Below are positions 17,308 through 25,839 of a stretch of 64,000 nucleotides of DNA, in pieces. The DNA is from Parasporobacterium paucivorans DSM 15970 (GTDB taxonomy: Bacteria; Bacillota; Clostridia; Lachnospirales; Lachnospiraceae): positions 94,210 through 158,209 of the forward strand of contig NZ_FQYT01000004.1 of NCBI RefSeq assembly GCF_900141895.1. Direction: 5' to 3'. Below the pieces are notes generated by a model. It saw nothing but the letters and a program-made list of their open reading frames with translations, searched no databases and had not been told where the DNA came from. A program made the position numbers and the translations under genes. Every line of letters begins with the position of its first letter. The first letter of the stretch is position 1.

Positions 17308-18159
17308 CTATACGGCTATCGGTATTCCCTTAACCTGTTCATGGGTGACATAATTATCCAACCTGAAGTCGTCCGGCGTGAAGTCATAGAAATCTTTCTT
17401 GTCCGGGTTGATCCAGAGGGTCGGCGCCTCGAGTGGCTCCCGCTGGATAAGCTCTTTTACGACCGGTATATGCCTGTCATAGATATGGGCATCCGCAATC
17501 ACATGTACGAATTCTCCCACCTCCATATCACAGACCTGCGCCAGCATGTGCGTCAGAATAGAGTATTGGCACACATTCCAGTTGTTCGCCGCCAAAATAT
17601 CATTGGACCGCTGGTTCAATATAGAATTCAGGATGAGCTTTCCGGTTTCTTTGTTTTTTGTTACATTAAATGTCATGCTGTAGGCACACGGATAGAGGTG
17701 CATGGCATGCAGGTCCTGGTGGACATATATGTTCGTTAATATCCTTCGGCTGTATGGATTGTTTTTCAAGTCATATATTACCCTGTCAATCTGGTCGAAC
17801 CAGCCCTCTTTATAACGGCTTTTCTGTCCGATCTGATATCCGTAGGCCTCACCGATGCTTCCGGTTTCATCCGCCCATTCATCCCAGATACGGCTGTTCA
17901 GGTCGCTGATATTATTGCTTTTTTTCTGCCAGATCCACAGAAGTTCATCCACTCCCGATTTAATTGCTGTTTTTCTGAGTGTCAGCGCAGGAAATTCCTT
18001 GGACAGGTCATAGCGGTTGACTACACCGAATCTTTTTATGGTATACGCAGACTCTCCTGTATCTTCCCATATCGGCCTTACCTTTTCACCCGTGGTGTCG
18101 ATTCCGTTCTCAATGACATCGTTGCACATCGCAATAAAGACCTTATCCGCGTAGCTCAT
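17308..18159 (-). CDS. thyA: Thymidylate synthase
   Basis: This enzyme makes dTMP from dUMP using methylenetetrahydrofolate, 283 residues. The catalytic Cys is in HLYPCAYSMTFNV, where most ThyA proteins have PPCH, so the active-site loop is a variant. NQRSNDILAANNWNV carries the folate/dUMP contacts, and ADAHIYDRHIPVVKEL has the conserved His/Tyr pair that holds the deoxyribose. The gene lies between nrdD (12 bases upstream) and dfrA (13 bases downstream). Together they supply deoxynucleotides for replication. Confidence 0.94.
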   Translation of the reverse strand: MSYADKVFIAMCNDVIENGIDTTGEKVRPIWEDTGESAYTIKRFGVVNRYDLSKEFPALTLRKTAIKSGVDELLWIWQKKSNNISDLNSRIWDEWADETGSIGEAYGYQIGQKSRYKEGWFDQIDRVIYDLKNNPYSRRILTNIYVHQDLHAMHLYPCAYSMTFNVTKNKETGKLILNSILNQRSNDILAANNWNVCQYSILTHMLAQVCDMEVGEFVHVIADAHIYDRHIPVVKELIQREPLEAPTLWINPDKKDFYDFTPDDFRLDNYVTHEQVKGIPIAV

Positions 18160-18171
18160 TTTTGTATCCTC

Positions 18172-20541
18172 CTATTCAACTGCCATTTCCGTTATGTATT
18201 TTTTTATGTTGGATGCATTTACATATTTGTAGGCTTCGTCTCCCTCTAAAACCACCAGAGTTGGAGCCTGCATTATTCCGAATCGGTTTACCATCTCCAG
18301 GTTCTCCTCTGCATCGACCAGTTCATAGTCTTCATCCTGCAGGATTTCCTTGGCCACGCTACAATTCGGGCACTTTTTTGTTGTAAACAGATACTTTCTT
18401 CCCGAGGCTATTCTTCTGGAGGCCGGGTCCTCCAGCGGTTCTCTCTCTGTCTTGATTTCATCCAGACTGTCCAGTTCCACCAGATATTCCGTTCTGTCCT
18501 CAAACTCCTGCACCTTGCCCTCGTTCCAGTTCTGGACCGGGCGGTAGTAGCCGGTTATTCTGCTGTAAACCTCTGTTTTTCCGGCACATACCGGACATTT
18601 ATACTCTTCACCGCTGATATAGCCATGTGTTTTACAGATAGAATAGGTCGGTGACATGGTGTAATATGGCAGCTTGTAATTTTCGGCTATGGTCTTGACA
18701 AGCTTTGCCGCTGACTGCCAGTCCGGGAGCTTCTCTCCCAGAAATGCATGGAATACGGTTCCGGACGTATACAATGTCTGAAGCTGATCCTGGATATCCA
18801 GGGCTTCAAAAATATCTTCCGTATATCCCACAGGCAGATTGGAGCTGTTGGTATAATAGGGTGTTTCTCCTGTCGCTCCGGCAGTGTGGATGTCCGGCCA
18901 CCTTTCCCTGTCGTGTTTGGCGAGTCGGTACGTGGTCGATTCCGCGGGGGTTGCTTCCAGGTTATACAAATCACCGTACATTTCCTGATAATCCATAAGC
19001 CTGGCTCTCATATGGTTGAGTGTATCCACCGTAAATTTCTGGGTCTCTTCATCGGCAAGAGTTTTGCCAATCCAGGAAGCGTTCAGGCCGGCTTCATTCA
19101 TTCCAATCAGGCCGATTGTGGAAAAATGATTGTCCAGGCCTTCCAGATACCTGGCGGTATATGGGAACAGCCCTTCTTTCAGAAGTTTGTTAATGACACC
19201 CCTCTTTGTATGCAGGGATCTTGCGGAAATATCCATCATTTTGTCCAGCCTTGCATAAAAATCCGCTTCATCGGAAGCCAGATAGGCAATTCTAGGCATG
19301 TTGATGGTAACTACTCCGATGGATCCGGTGCTTTCACCTGATCCAAAGAACCCTCCGGTCTTCTTTCTCAACTCTCTCAAGTCCAGCCTCAGCCGGCAGC
19401 ACATGCTTCTTACATCGCTCGGAGCCATGTCGCTGTTGATGTAGTTGGAAAAATACGGTGTTCCGTATTTGGCTGTCATTTCAAACAACAGCTTGTTGTT
19501 TTCTGTATCGGACCAGTCAAAATCTTTTGTGATGGAATAGGTTGGTATTGGATACTGGAATCCTCTCCCGTTTGCGTCGCCTTCAACCATGGTTTCGATG
19601 TAGGCTTTATTTATCATGTCCATCTCTTTTTTACAATCTTTATATTTGAAATCCACTTCTCCGCCGCCGATGATGCAGTTCAGTTCAGCCAGATCATCCG
19701 GCACGGTCCAGTCCAGAGTGATATTTGAAAATGGTGCCTGTGTTCCCCATCTGCTCGGTGTGTTCACGCCGTAAATGAAAGACTGGATGCACTGCTTGAC
19801 TTCTTTGTAGGGAAGGTTATCAACCTTCACGAATGGCGCCAGATAGGTATCAAAGGACGAAAACGCCTGTGCGCCTGCCCATTCATTCTGCATGATGCCC
19901 AGGAAATTGACCATCTGGTTACAGAGTGTGGATAAATGCTTTGCCGGTGAAGACGTGATTTTTCCAGGAATGCCCCCCAGCCCCTCCTGAATCAGCTGCT
20001 TCAGTGACCAGCCTGCACAGTAGCCGGTAAGCATGGACAGATCATGGATATGGATATCCGCGTTCCTATGGGCATTGGCGATTTCTTCGTCATATATTTC
20101 AGAAAGCCAGTAATTTGCTGTTATGGCTCCCGAGTTGCTTAAGATAAGACCTCCAACTGAATAGGTGACGGTTGAATTTTCTTTTACCCGCCAGTCCTCT
20201 ACCTTCACGTAGCTGTTGACCACGTCTTTATAATCAAGGATTGTCGAGCGCATATTACGGATTTTTTCCCGCTGTTTACGATATAGGATGTACGCCTTGG
20301 CAACGCCTGTATACCCTGCCTGTTCCAGGACATGCTCCACACTGTCCTGCACTTCCTCCACTCCGATACTTTCTTCTTTGATCTTACTTTGGAAATCCGC
20401 GGTAACTCTTAATGCCAGCAGATCCAATATCTCCTCGTTGTACGCATTTCCCGTTGCACTGAAGGCCTTTCCGATCGCCTTCGTGATTTTGGAAATATTG
20501 AACTCTGCTTGCTCCCCATCCCTTTTAATTACTTTAATCAT
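18172..20541 (-). CDS. nrdD: Anaerobic ribonucleoside-triphosphate reductase with fused glutaredoxin-like domain
   Basis: This glycyl-radical enzyme reduces ribonucleotides to deoxyribonucleotides without oxygen. It is 789 residues. Residues 1-90 form an ATP-cone (KRDGEQAEFNISKITKAI). The core has YCAGWSLKQL and MCCRLRLDLREL, which include active-site cysteines. A zinc site (CKTHGYISG ... CPVC) and the glycyl-radical loop RITGYYRPVQN follow. After residue 715 an extra domain begins with FTTKKCPNCSVAKE (Cys724-Cys727) and has a cis-Pro in QAPTLVV, a glutaredoxin/thioredoxin fold. This may deliver electrons within the same chain. No nrdG activase gene is in the window. Confidence 0.95.
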   Translation of the reverse strand: MIKVIKRDGEQAEFNISKITKAIGKAFSATGNAYNEEILDLLALRVTADFQSKIKEESIGVEEVQDSVEHVLEQAGYTGVAKAYILYRKQREKIRNMRSTILDYKDVVNSYVKVEDWRVKENSTVTYSVGGLILSNSGAITANYWLSEIYDEEIANAHRNADIHIHDLSMLTGYCAGWSLKQLIQEGLGGIPGKITSSPAKHLSTLCNQMVNFLGIMQNEWAGAQAFSSFDTYLAPFVKVDNLPYKEVKQCIQSFIYGVNTPSRWGTQAPFSNITLDWTVPDDLAELNCIIGGGEVDFKYKDCKKEMDMINKAYIETMVEGDANGRGFQYPIPTYSITKDFDWSDTENNKLLFEMTAKYGTPYFSNYINSDMAPSDVRSMCCRLRLDLRELRKKTGGFFGSGESTGSIGVVTINMPRIAYLASDEADFYARLDKMMDISARSLHTKRGVINKLLKEGLFPYTARYLEGLDNHFSTIGLIGMNEAGLNASWIGKTLADEETQKFTVDTLNHMRARLMDYQEMYGDLYNLEATPAESTTYRLAKHDRERWPDIHTAGATGETPYYTNSSNLPVGYTEDIFEALDIQDQLQTLYTSGTVFHAFLGEKLPDWQSAAKLVKTIAENYKLPYYTMSPTYSICKTHGYISGEEYKCPVCAGKTEVYSRITGYYRPVQNWNEGKVQEFEDRTEYLVELDSLDEIKTEREPLEDPASRRIASGRKYLFTTKKCPNCSVAKEILQDEDYELVDAEENLEMVNRFGIMQAPTLVVLEGDEAYKYVNASNIKKYITEMAVE

Positions 20542-20594
20542 ATACTCATCCTTTCCTCGGCAAAAAATTTATTCACGTCCTGCCCACTGATAAA

Positions 20595-20623
20595 ATTGTA
20601 TCAGATGAGGATATCATAGTCAA
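20595..20623 (-). promoter_or_regulatory. Sigma-A promoter of nrdD-thyA-dfrA
   Basis: On the minus strand TTGACT (20618-20623), 17 bases, TACAAT (20595-20600). The predicted leader is about 50 bases to the nrdD ATG, which has AAAGGATGAG as its ribosome site. Confidence 0.8.
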
Positions 20624-20631
20624 TCAAAAAA

Positions 20632-20647
20632 ACACAATATATTGTAT
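20632..20647. promoter_or_regulatory. Candidate NrdR box upstream of nrdD
   Basis: ACACAATATATTGTAT is a near-palindrome that closely fits the NrdR consensus as I remember it (roughly ACACTATATATTGTGT). It lies 8 bases upstream of the -35. A weaker match, 11 of 16 to this box, covers the -10 at 20586-20601. NrdR normally binds paired boxes, but the 46-base spacing here is not the usual one. Confidence 0.5.
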
Positions 20648-20660
20648 TTTAAAAATACTT

Positions 20661-21911
20661 CTACCCATATATATCGTTTTTTAGCTCTTTCGGCACGAGT
20701 GCTTCAATATATATACCTTCTTCAAGATATTCCTCTTTCAGCAGCTCCCCGTATTTCCGTATTCTCCCGATTTTGGCCGCATCCTGATACGAAAAAGTTC
20801 CTGATATGAACACCCTGCTTTCCCGCAGAATCTTTTCGATCAGCGCCAGAAGCTCCTCCAGCCCTTCCCCGTATTTCACCGATGCCGGCAGTGTAAAGTC
20901 TGCCTTCGGGTCACTCAGAGCGCGATCTCCTTCCAGTAGATCCTGCTTGTTGAACAGGGTGATGATCGTCTTCCCCTCCACTCCCAGATCCTGCAGCGTC
21001 TCATACACAACCTCCATCTGCTTATCCATCTGGGGGCTGGAGCAGTCTACCACGTGCACGATCATGTCCGCATACTTCGCCTCTTCCAGGGTGCTCCGAA
21101 AAGCATCAATCAGATGATGGGGAAGCTTCCTGATAAAACCGACTGTATCCGTAAACAATACTTCCTGTCCATTTTCCAGTTTCAGGTTCCTGGTAATGGG
21201 ATCCAGCGTAGCAAAAAGCTTATCTTCTTCCAGTACCCCGGCTTTAGTCAGCCTGTTGAGAAGGGTGGATTTTCCGGCATTGGTATAGCCTACGATGGCG
21301 ATCACAGGAACGGAGTTCTCACTGCGGCGGCTCCGGGCGACGCTTCTGTGTTTTTCCATATCGGCTATTTCATCCTTCAGCTGGCCGATACGTTCTTTAA
21401 TAAGACGCCTGTCCATTTCCAGCTTCTTTTCTCCAGGGCCCCTTGTACCGATTCCCCCTCCGAGCCTGGAAAGGGCGTTGCGCATTCCGATGAGCCTCGA
21501 AGAACGGTATTTGAGCTGGGCCAGCTCTACCTGTATCTTCCCCTCTCTTGTAGATGCTCTCCGGGCAAAGATATCCAGTATGACCTGAGTCCGGTCCATA
21601 ACCTTCGTCTGCAGTGCATTCTCCAGATTCCTGAGCTGGGAAGGCGACATTTCATCGTCACATACGATTCCTGTAGCTCCCAATTCTTCCATCAGGATGC
21701 CCACTTCTTCTATTTTCCCTTTTCCTATATAAGTGGAAGGATGGGCCGCTTCCCGGTTCTGGATTACCGTCCCCACTGCCAGGCCACCGGCAGTCTTCAC
21801 AAGTTCCTTCAGCTCCTCCAGGGAATCTTCCGTATCATCTGCATTCTGAGTGTTCACTCCCACCAGTATGACCTTTTCAATATCTTCCTTCATTTCGTAA
21901 GTTTTTTCCAT
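20661..21911 (-). CDS. hflX: HflX ribosome-associated GTPase
   Basis: HflX is a GTPase that splits stalled or hibernating 70S ribosomes; the family is known from E. coli and staphylococci. The 416 residues include the N-terminal HflX domain (HPSTYIGKGKIEEV, DRTQVILDIFARRA), the glycine-rich linker LSRLGGGIGTRGPGEKKLE, and the G domain: G1 GYTNAGKSTLLN, G2 FATLDPITR, G3 DTVGFIRKLPHHL, G4 NKQD. The start is 9 bases after modC, so it appears to be the last gene of the molybdate operon, an unusual partnership. The ATG follows GGAAG. Confidence 0.95.
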   Translation of the reverse strand: MEKTYEMKEDIEKVILVGVNTQNADDTEDSLEELKELVKTAGGLAVGTVIQNREAAHPSTYIGKGKIEEVGILMEELGATGIVCDDEMSPSQLRNLENALQTKVMDRTQVILDIFARRASTREGKIQVELAQLKYRSSRLIGMRNALSRLGGGIGTRGPGEKKLEMDRRLIKERIGQLKDEIADMEKHRSVARSRRSENSVPVIAIVGYTNAGKSTLLNRLTKAGVLEEDKLFATLDPITRNLKLENGQEVLFTDTVGFIRKLPHHLIDAFRSTLEEAKYADMIVHVVDCSSPQMDKQMEVVYETLQDLGVEGKTIITLFNKQDLLEGDRALSDPKADFTLPASVKYGEGLEELLALIEKILRESRVFISGTFSYQDAAKIGRIRKYGELLKEEYLEEGIYIEALVPKELKNDIYG

Positions 21912-21920
21912 TTTTCTTCC

Positions 21921-22976
21921 TTATTCTAAAAACATTATGTTTTCCGCAGGTATCTCCATGTAACGGATTTCGTCCAATTTATTCAGATATTCCTTGTTCT
22001 CTTTCGAAAACCTCCACCAAAGGGTCGCCCTTTCCCGATTCCCCTTGACCTGGAAAAGATACTGCATTTCGAAAGGCTCTTCCACAGTTCTGGGATTTTC
22101 AATTTCTACAATATTTATTCCATCCGGCCGGACCACGGGGCGCATGTCATGAGCCCGAATCCCCACGTACCGGATGCTGTCTTTAACGGGGCTGGCAGTC
22201 TCCAGTTCCATGCCCCAGTCATCTGCATATACTTTGAAATCATTGATCTTGTGTATGGCAGAGATGTTTTTACAGCCAGTAAGTCTTGCAGCTTCGGCGT
22301 TTTCCGGTTCCTTGAATATTTCCTTCGTACTTCCCTTCAAAAGAATCTCACCCCGGGACATGACCGCCAGCTGCGGACAGAGTTTGTACAACTCGTCCCG
22401 GCTGTGGGAAACCATGATGGTTTCGCCCCGGAAAGCACGGATGGTTTCAAGAAGCTGGTGCTGCAGCTCATCCTTCAGATGGCTGTCAAGAGCTGAAAAA
22501 GGCTCATCCAGAAGGATTACCTCCGGTTTATATGCGAACATCCTGGCGAGAGCAACTCTCTGCTGCTGTCCTCCCGAGAGCTGCCCCGGGTATCTTTTCT
22601 GCAGATCCTCTATATGGAATCGCTTCAGCTGTTCCTGTACATTCTGCTCCCTCTCTTCCTTCGTATGTTCCCGGATGCCGCACCGTATGTTCTCCTCCAC
22701 AGTCATTGTAGGGAACAGGGCATAGTTCTGAAACAGATATCCGATTTTCCTTTTTTGGGGGGAAAGGTTGATTTTCTTTTCTGAATCAAAAAGCACCCGG
22801 CCGTCTACCACTATTCTCCCGGAGTCCGGTTTTTCGATGCCGGCAATACATTTCAAAGTCATGCTCTTGCCACACCCGGATGCTCCAAGAATTCCCATGC
22901 ATTCCCCGTCGTTTTCAAATCTGGCATCCAGGCTGAAGCCTTTCAGCTTCTTTTGAATATTCACCTCAATCGACAT
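21921..22976 (-). CDS. modC: Molybdate ABC transporter ATP-binding protein
   Basis: This is the ATPase of the ModABC molybdate importer, 351 residues from the ATG at 22976, which overlaps the modB stop (TGATG) and follows GGGGGTGG. The nucleotide-binding domain shows Walker A GASGCGKSMTLKC, Q-loop LFQNYALFP, signature LSGGQQQRVALAR and Walker B VILLDEPFSALD. The C-terminal 110 residues form a TOBE-like regulatory region (YVGIRAHDMRPV), which may sense molybdate inside the cell. Assignment to molybdate comes from modA and modB beside it and from the molbindin gene across the divergent promoter. Confidence 0.92.
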   Translation of the reverse strand: MSIEVNIQKKLKGFSLDARFENDGECMGILGASGCGKSMTLKCIAGIEKPDSGRIVVDGRVLFDSEKKINLSPQKRKIGYLFQNYALFPTMTVEENIRCGIREHTKEEREQNVQEQLKRFHIEDLQKRYPGQLSGGQQQRVALARMFAYKPEVILLDEPFSALDSHLKDELQHQLLETIRAFRGETIMVSHSRDELYKLCPQLAVMSRGEILLKGSTKEIFKEPENAEAARLTGCKNISAIHKINDFKVYADDWGMELETASPVKDSIRYVGIRAHDMRPVVRPDGINIVEIENPRTVEEPFEMQYLFQVKGNRERATLWWRFSKENKEYLNKLDEIRYMEIPAENIMFLE

Positions 22977-23674
22977 CAGTACCACCCCCTGGTGTTGCGC
23001 ATCCCTTTTCCGGAAATAATATTTATGGCTGCAATAACGACAAAGGAGAGAAGCACGATGACAATGACCCAGAATCCGGCCACGTCATAATTTCCCCCGG
23101 CGACCTCGGAAGCGATGGCCACGGCAATCGTCTGAGTCTTTCCCAGTATATTGCCGGCCAGCATGGATGTCGCACCGTACTCGCCCAGAGCCCTGGCAAA
23201 GGTCAGCACGGTTCCCGAGGCAATTCCGGGTCCGGCCGCCGGCACGATGATTTTCCAGAATATCCTTCTTTCGGACATTCCCAATGTCCTGCCGGCGTAC
23301 AGCAGATTTACATCTACCTGTTCAAAGGCTCCTCTTGCATTCCTGTACATAAGAGGGAATGCTATGGCAACCGCCGCAATGACACAGCCAGGCCAGGTCA
23401 GAACGAACCTGAGTCCGAATTCCGCATTCAGGAACCCTCCCACCGGACGTCTCAGGCTGAATATAAGCAGCAGAAGAAATCCAGCCACAGTGGGCGGAAG
23501 CACCAGAGGCATGGTAAGTATCCCATCTAATATCCATTTGACTTTTTTATTCACCCGCATAATCAGCCAGGCAAACAAAATCCCCAGAAAGAAAGAGAAG
23601 AAGGTAGCCACGACGCCGGTTTTTAACGATATAAAAAGCGGACTCCAATTTATTTCCTGTATAATTTCCAACAT
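22976..23674 (-). CDS. modB: Molybdate ABC transporter permease
   Basis: This is the inner-membrane channel subunit of ModABC, 232 residues with about five membrane helices. The start chosen is the ATG at 23674, 7 to 9 bases after GGAG; a GTG at 23680 is too close to that site. The binding-protein-dependent permease loop that contacts ModC is EYGATSMLAGNILGKTQTIA, and LTMPLVLPPTVAGFLLL is characteristic of ModB. A strong terminator separates it from modA, so it is probably made at a lower level than the binding protein. Confidence 0.93.
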   Translation of the reverse strand: MLEIIQEINWSPLFISLKTGVVATFFSFFLGILFAWLIMRVNKKVKWILDGILTMPLVLPPTVAGFLLLLIFSLRRPVGGFLNAEFGLRFVLTWPGCVIAAVAIAFPLMYRNARGAFEQVDVNLLYAGRTLGMSERRIFWKIIVPAAGPGIASGTVLTFARALGEYGATSMLAGNILGKTQTIAVAIASEVAGGNYDVAGFWVIVIVLLSFVVIAAINIISGKGMRNTRGWY

Positions 23675-23692
23675 AATCACTCTCCAGATAGT

Positions 23693-23718
23693 AAAAAAAC
23701 GAGGACTCTGGGTCCTCG
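23693..23718 (-). terminator. Strong intercistronic terminator between modA and modB
   Basis: A 7-bp GC-rich stem, CGAGGAC/GTCCTCG (23700-23706 with 23712-23718), is followed on the minus strand by seven T residues (23693-23699). It is a textbook intrinsic terminator placed inside the operon. Confidence 0.85.
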
Positions 23719-23733
23719 CTTTATTATACTTTA

Positions 23734-24567
23734 TTATTCTCCTATTGAAAACCCATATTGTTCGAAAACAGCTTTCGCGGCATCCGTCTGCAAAAACGCA
23801 AGGAACGCTGCTGCGGCGTCCGCCTGTGTTTCATCCGCCAGGGCATTTTCAACAAGAGCTGCCGGATATACGGCCGGATCCATGCTTCCCGCAGGCGCTT
23901 CGGCGATAACTTCCACAGAATCCGGCATGGACTGGGCATCTGTTGCATATACGACTCCCACTTCATTGCTTCCCTCGCTCACAGCGGTCAGCACAGCCGT
24001 AACATCGGAACCAAGATTGATTTCCATCGCATTCACTTTATCCGTCATGCCAAGATTTGCAAATACCGTTCTGGCATAATCGCCCACGGGAACACCTTCT
24101 CCTCCGAGCGCAATGCTGGCAGCATTTGTAACATTTTCAAAGCCCGTGACGGTGGTCTCTGTACCCTTTCCTTTGATCAGGACAATCTTGTTCTCCAGTA
24201 GATTTACGATTGAATCCGTTTTAATGAATCCGCCGGCATTCAGTTCATTCATCTGTTTCGCTGCTGCCGAGAAGAATATATCACATTCTGCTCCCTCCTG
24301 AATCTGCGTCTGCAGCTTTCCCGAACTGTCCGGGTTATAAACGATCGTTATCTCAGGATGCTCTTCATTATACATGGTCTGCAGCTGCGTCATAGCATTC
24401 TTCAGGCTAGCCGCAATAAACACATTGATAGTTGCAGGTACGGCTGCCTGCGTTGTCGTCTCGGCTGCAGTCGTTGTTTCCTCCTCATTGCTTCCACATG
24501 CAGCAAGTGATCCGCCTACCATCAAAAGCGCCAGCACAAGCATCAGTGTCTTTTTCAAAAGCTTCAT
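23734..24567 (-). CDS. modA: Molybdate-binding lipoprotein
   Basis: This is the extracellular molybdate/tungstate-binding protein of ModABC, 277 residues. The lipobox is SLAACGSNEE with Cys near residue 24, followed by a Thr-rich spacer. The mature domain has the ModA hallmarks: INVFIAASLKNAMTQL (oxyanion-binding Ser), PDSSGKLQTQIQEGAECD (second Ser pocket), FFSAAAKQMNEL, and GVVYATDAQSM near the end. The ATG is preceded by GGAGGATGA. An array of TTATGTT repeats fills the leader between its promoter and the start. Confidence 0.95.
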   Translation of the reverse strand: MKLLKKTLMLVLALLMVGGSLAACGSNEEETTTAAETTTQAAVPATINVFIAASLKNAMTQLQTMYNEEHPEITIVYNPDSSGKLQTQIQEGAECDIFFSAAAKQMNELNAGGFIKTDSIVNLLENKIVLIKGKGTETTVTGFENVTNAASIALGGEGVPVGDYARTVFANLGMTDKVNAMEINLGSDVTAVLTAVSEGSNEVGVVYATDAQSMPDSVEVIAEAPAGSMDPAVYPAALVENALADETQADAAAAFLAFLQTDAAKAVFEQYGFSIGE

Positions 24568-24586
24568 ACATTCATCCTCCGTTTTG

Positions 24587-24654
24587 TTATGTTTAGTTAT
24601 GTTTTGTTATGTTATGTTTCTTTATGTTTTACATGATAATTTATTTGTTATGTT
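24587..24654. repeat. Helically phased TTATGTT repeats in the modA leader
   Basis: TTATGTT starts at 24587, 24597, 24607, 24612, 24622 and 24648. Five of the six lie between the modA -10 and the ribosome site, mostly at 10-base steps, which places them on one face of the helix. On the modA message they read AACATAA. This is a plausible multi-site operator. Confidence 0.6.
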
Positions 24655-24661
24655 TTGTCAA
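24633..24661 (-). promoter_or_regulatory. Sigma-A promoter of modABC-hflX
   Basis: On the minus strand consensus TTGACA (24656-24661), 17 bases, TATCAT (24633-24638). One TTATGTT copy lies in the spacer region and five lie downstream. Confidence 0.8.
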
Positions 24662-24748
24662 TCCTTGTTTTGCTTGTTTTGCGGATATCACTTATTCTAA
24701 TTTTTAAACAATAACCCTTATTTTAGCATAATTATTCAACATAAATGA

Positions 24749-24777
24749 TTGAATTGCGCTAATAAAATGTATATAAT
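24749..24777 (+). promoter_or_regulatory. Sigma-A promoter of the lysR gene
   Basis: TTGAAT (24749-24754), 17 bases, TATAAT (24772-24777). The predicted message begins almost exactly at a 6-bp hairpin (24786-24791 with 24808-24813), which may stabilise its 5' end. Confidence 0.75.
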
Positions 24778-24847
24778 CGAAGTACGGGTCCTGGACTGCA
24801 GCGGACTGGACCCTGGCAGCGAGTAAAGATATACAGGGAGGTACACC

Positions 24848-25723
24848 ATGTTAAATTTACGATATTACCATTATTTTTCTATTGTTGCTGACTATCTCGA
24901 TTATGAAGAAGCAGCCAAACAGCTTTACATGGATAAAAAAATATTAAAGAACCAAATCAAAAAACTGGAAAAAGATGTGGGAATGCCTCTGTTCAGCGGA
25001 AGCAAACACCTTCAGCTGACGGCAGCCGGGGAAACTGAACTGAAACACGCAAAGGCAATAATCTCGGAAGCAGCAGAGGGCTACACAAAATTAAGAAACT
25101 TTACACAGGGAAGAAAAAGTCTGAAAATCGGATTTTTATTCTGTCAGACCATGAATCTTCTGCCGCCCAAACTGGAGATGTTCACAAAAAAATATCATGG
25201 CGTTGTTGAAATCGAGATGATGAGCTGGAAAGACATATACAAGAATCTCGAAGACGGAACAATTGATATAGGAATAACCACATCCTATGATTTAGATAAG
25301 ATACCAGGATTAGATTATAAACCCTTATACACGGAGTTCATCTATGCCGTGCTGAGGGAAGACCACCCACTTGCCGACAACAAAACCATCGTGCTGTCAT
25401 CTCTGGCTCGAGAGCCCTTTTTGGCACTGCACCCGGACGCATCGCCAGGTGAGTACCAGCAGACAATAGACCTGTGTGCCGAGTGGGGTTTTGCCCCCAA
25501 TTTCGTATTCCGTGCTCACATGCTCGAATCCATCCTGCTGATGGTAAGGGCTGACATGGGCGTAGCCCTGCTGCCTCATTCTTCCGAGGGCCTGGGGTTC
25601 AAAGATCTGAAATACATCCCTATTGACAACGAAAGAATCGAAATGGATGTAGTTCTTGCATACCATAAAAGCAATACGAATCCCATGGTAGAAGAATTTT
25701 TAAAAGTATGGGACAAGGATTAA
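24848..25723 (+). CDS. LysR-family transcriptional regulator
   Basis: This is a 291-residue LysR-type regulator. The N-terminal winged helix-turn-helix (residues 1-60) reads YYHYFSIVADYLDYEEAAKQL and QIKKLEKDVGMPLF. The remainder is the two-lobed effector-binding domain (KIGFLFCQTMNLLPPKLEMF, DIGITTSYDLDKIPG, GVALLPHSSEGLG). It is divergent from modABC and leads a plus-strand set with molbindin and an HTH regulator, so control of molybdate uptake is likely but not shown by the sequence. The ribosome site is CAGGGAGG. A strong terminator follows the stop, so the downstream genes use their own promoter. Confidence 0.9.
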   Translation: MLNLRYYHYFSIVADYLDYEEAAKQLYMDKKILKNQIKKLEKDVGMPLFSGSKHLQLTAAGETELKHAKAIISEAAEGYTKLRNFTQGRKSLKIGFLFCQTMNLLPPKLEMFTKKYHGVVEIEMMSWKDIYKNLEDGTIDIGITTSYDLDKIPGLDYKPLYTEFIYAVLREDHPLADNKTIVLSSLAREPFLALHPDASPGEYQQTIDLCAEWGFAPNFVFRAHMLESILLMVRADMGVALLPHSSEGLGFKDLKYIPIDNERIEMDVVLAYHKSNTNPMVEEFLKVWDKD

Positions 25724-25728
25724 TCACT

Positions 25729-25755
25729 CCGCCGGCTGTGCCGGCGGTTTTTTTG
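25729..25755 (+). terminator. Intrinsic terminator after lysR
   Basis: An 8-bp GC stem, CCGCCGGC/GCCGGCGG (25729-25736 with 25740-25747), with a 3-base loop is followed by seven T residues. Confidence 0.9.
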
Positions 25756-25782
25756 CGGGTCTTCCGATTTTCAATGGAGGGT

Positions 25783-25811
25783 TTTACATTTTCATTAATC
25801 GATGTTACAAT
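25783..25811 (+). promoter_or_regulatory. Sigma-A promoter of the molbindin-regulator pair
   Basis: TTTACA (25783-25788), 17 bases, TACAAT (25806-25811), about 28 bases ahead of the small gene's ATG. Confidence 0.7.
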
Positions 25812-25839
25812 CAGAAAAACACACACAGGAGGCAGTTTT

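Noticed and set aside
20586..20601. Second full NrdR box
   Set aside because: It matches only 11 of 16 bases and its 46-base offset is not the usual spacing, so it is noted only as a weak site.
24587..24654. CRISPR-like repeat array
   Set aside because: The units are 7 bases at 5 to 26 base steps without spacers, which is an operator-type array and not a CRISPR.
24662..24847. Molybdenum-cofactor riboswitch before the mod or lysR genes
   Set aside because: The modA leader is a simple AT-rich repeat array, and the lysR leader has only one short hairpin. I could not fit the multi-helix Moco motif.
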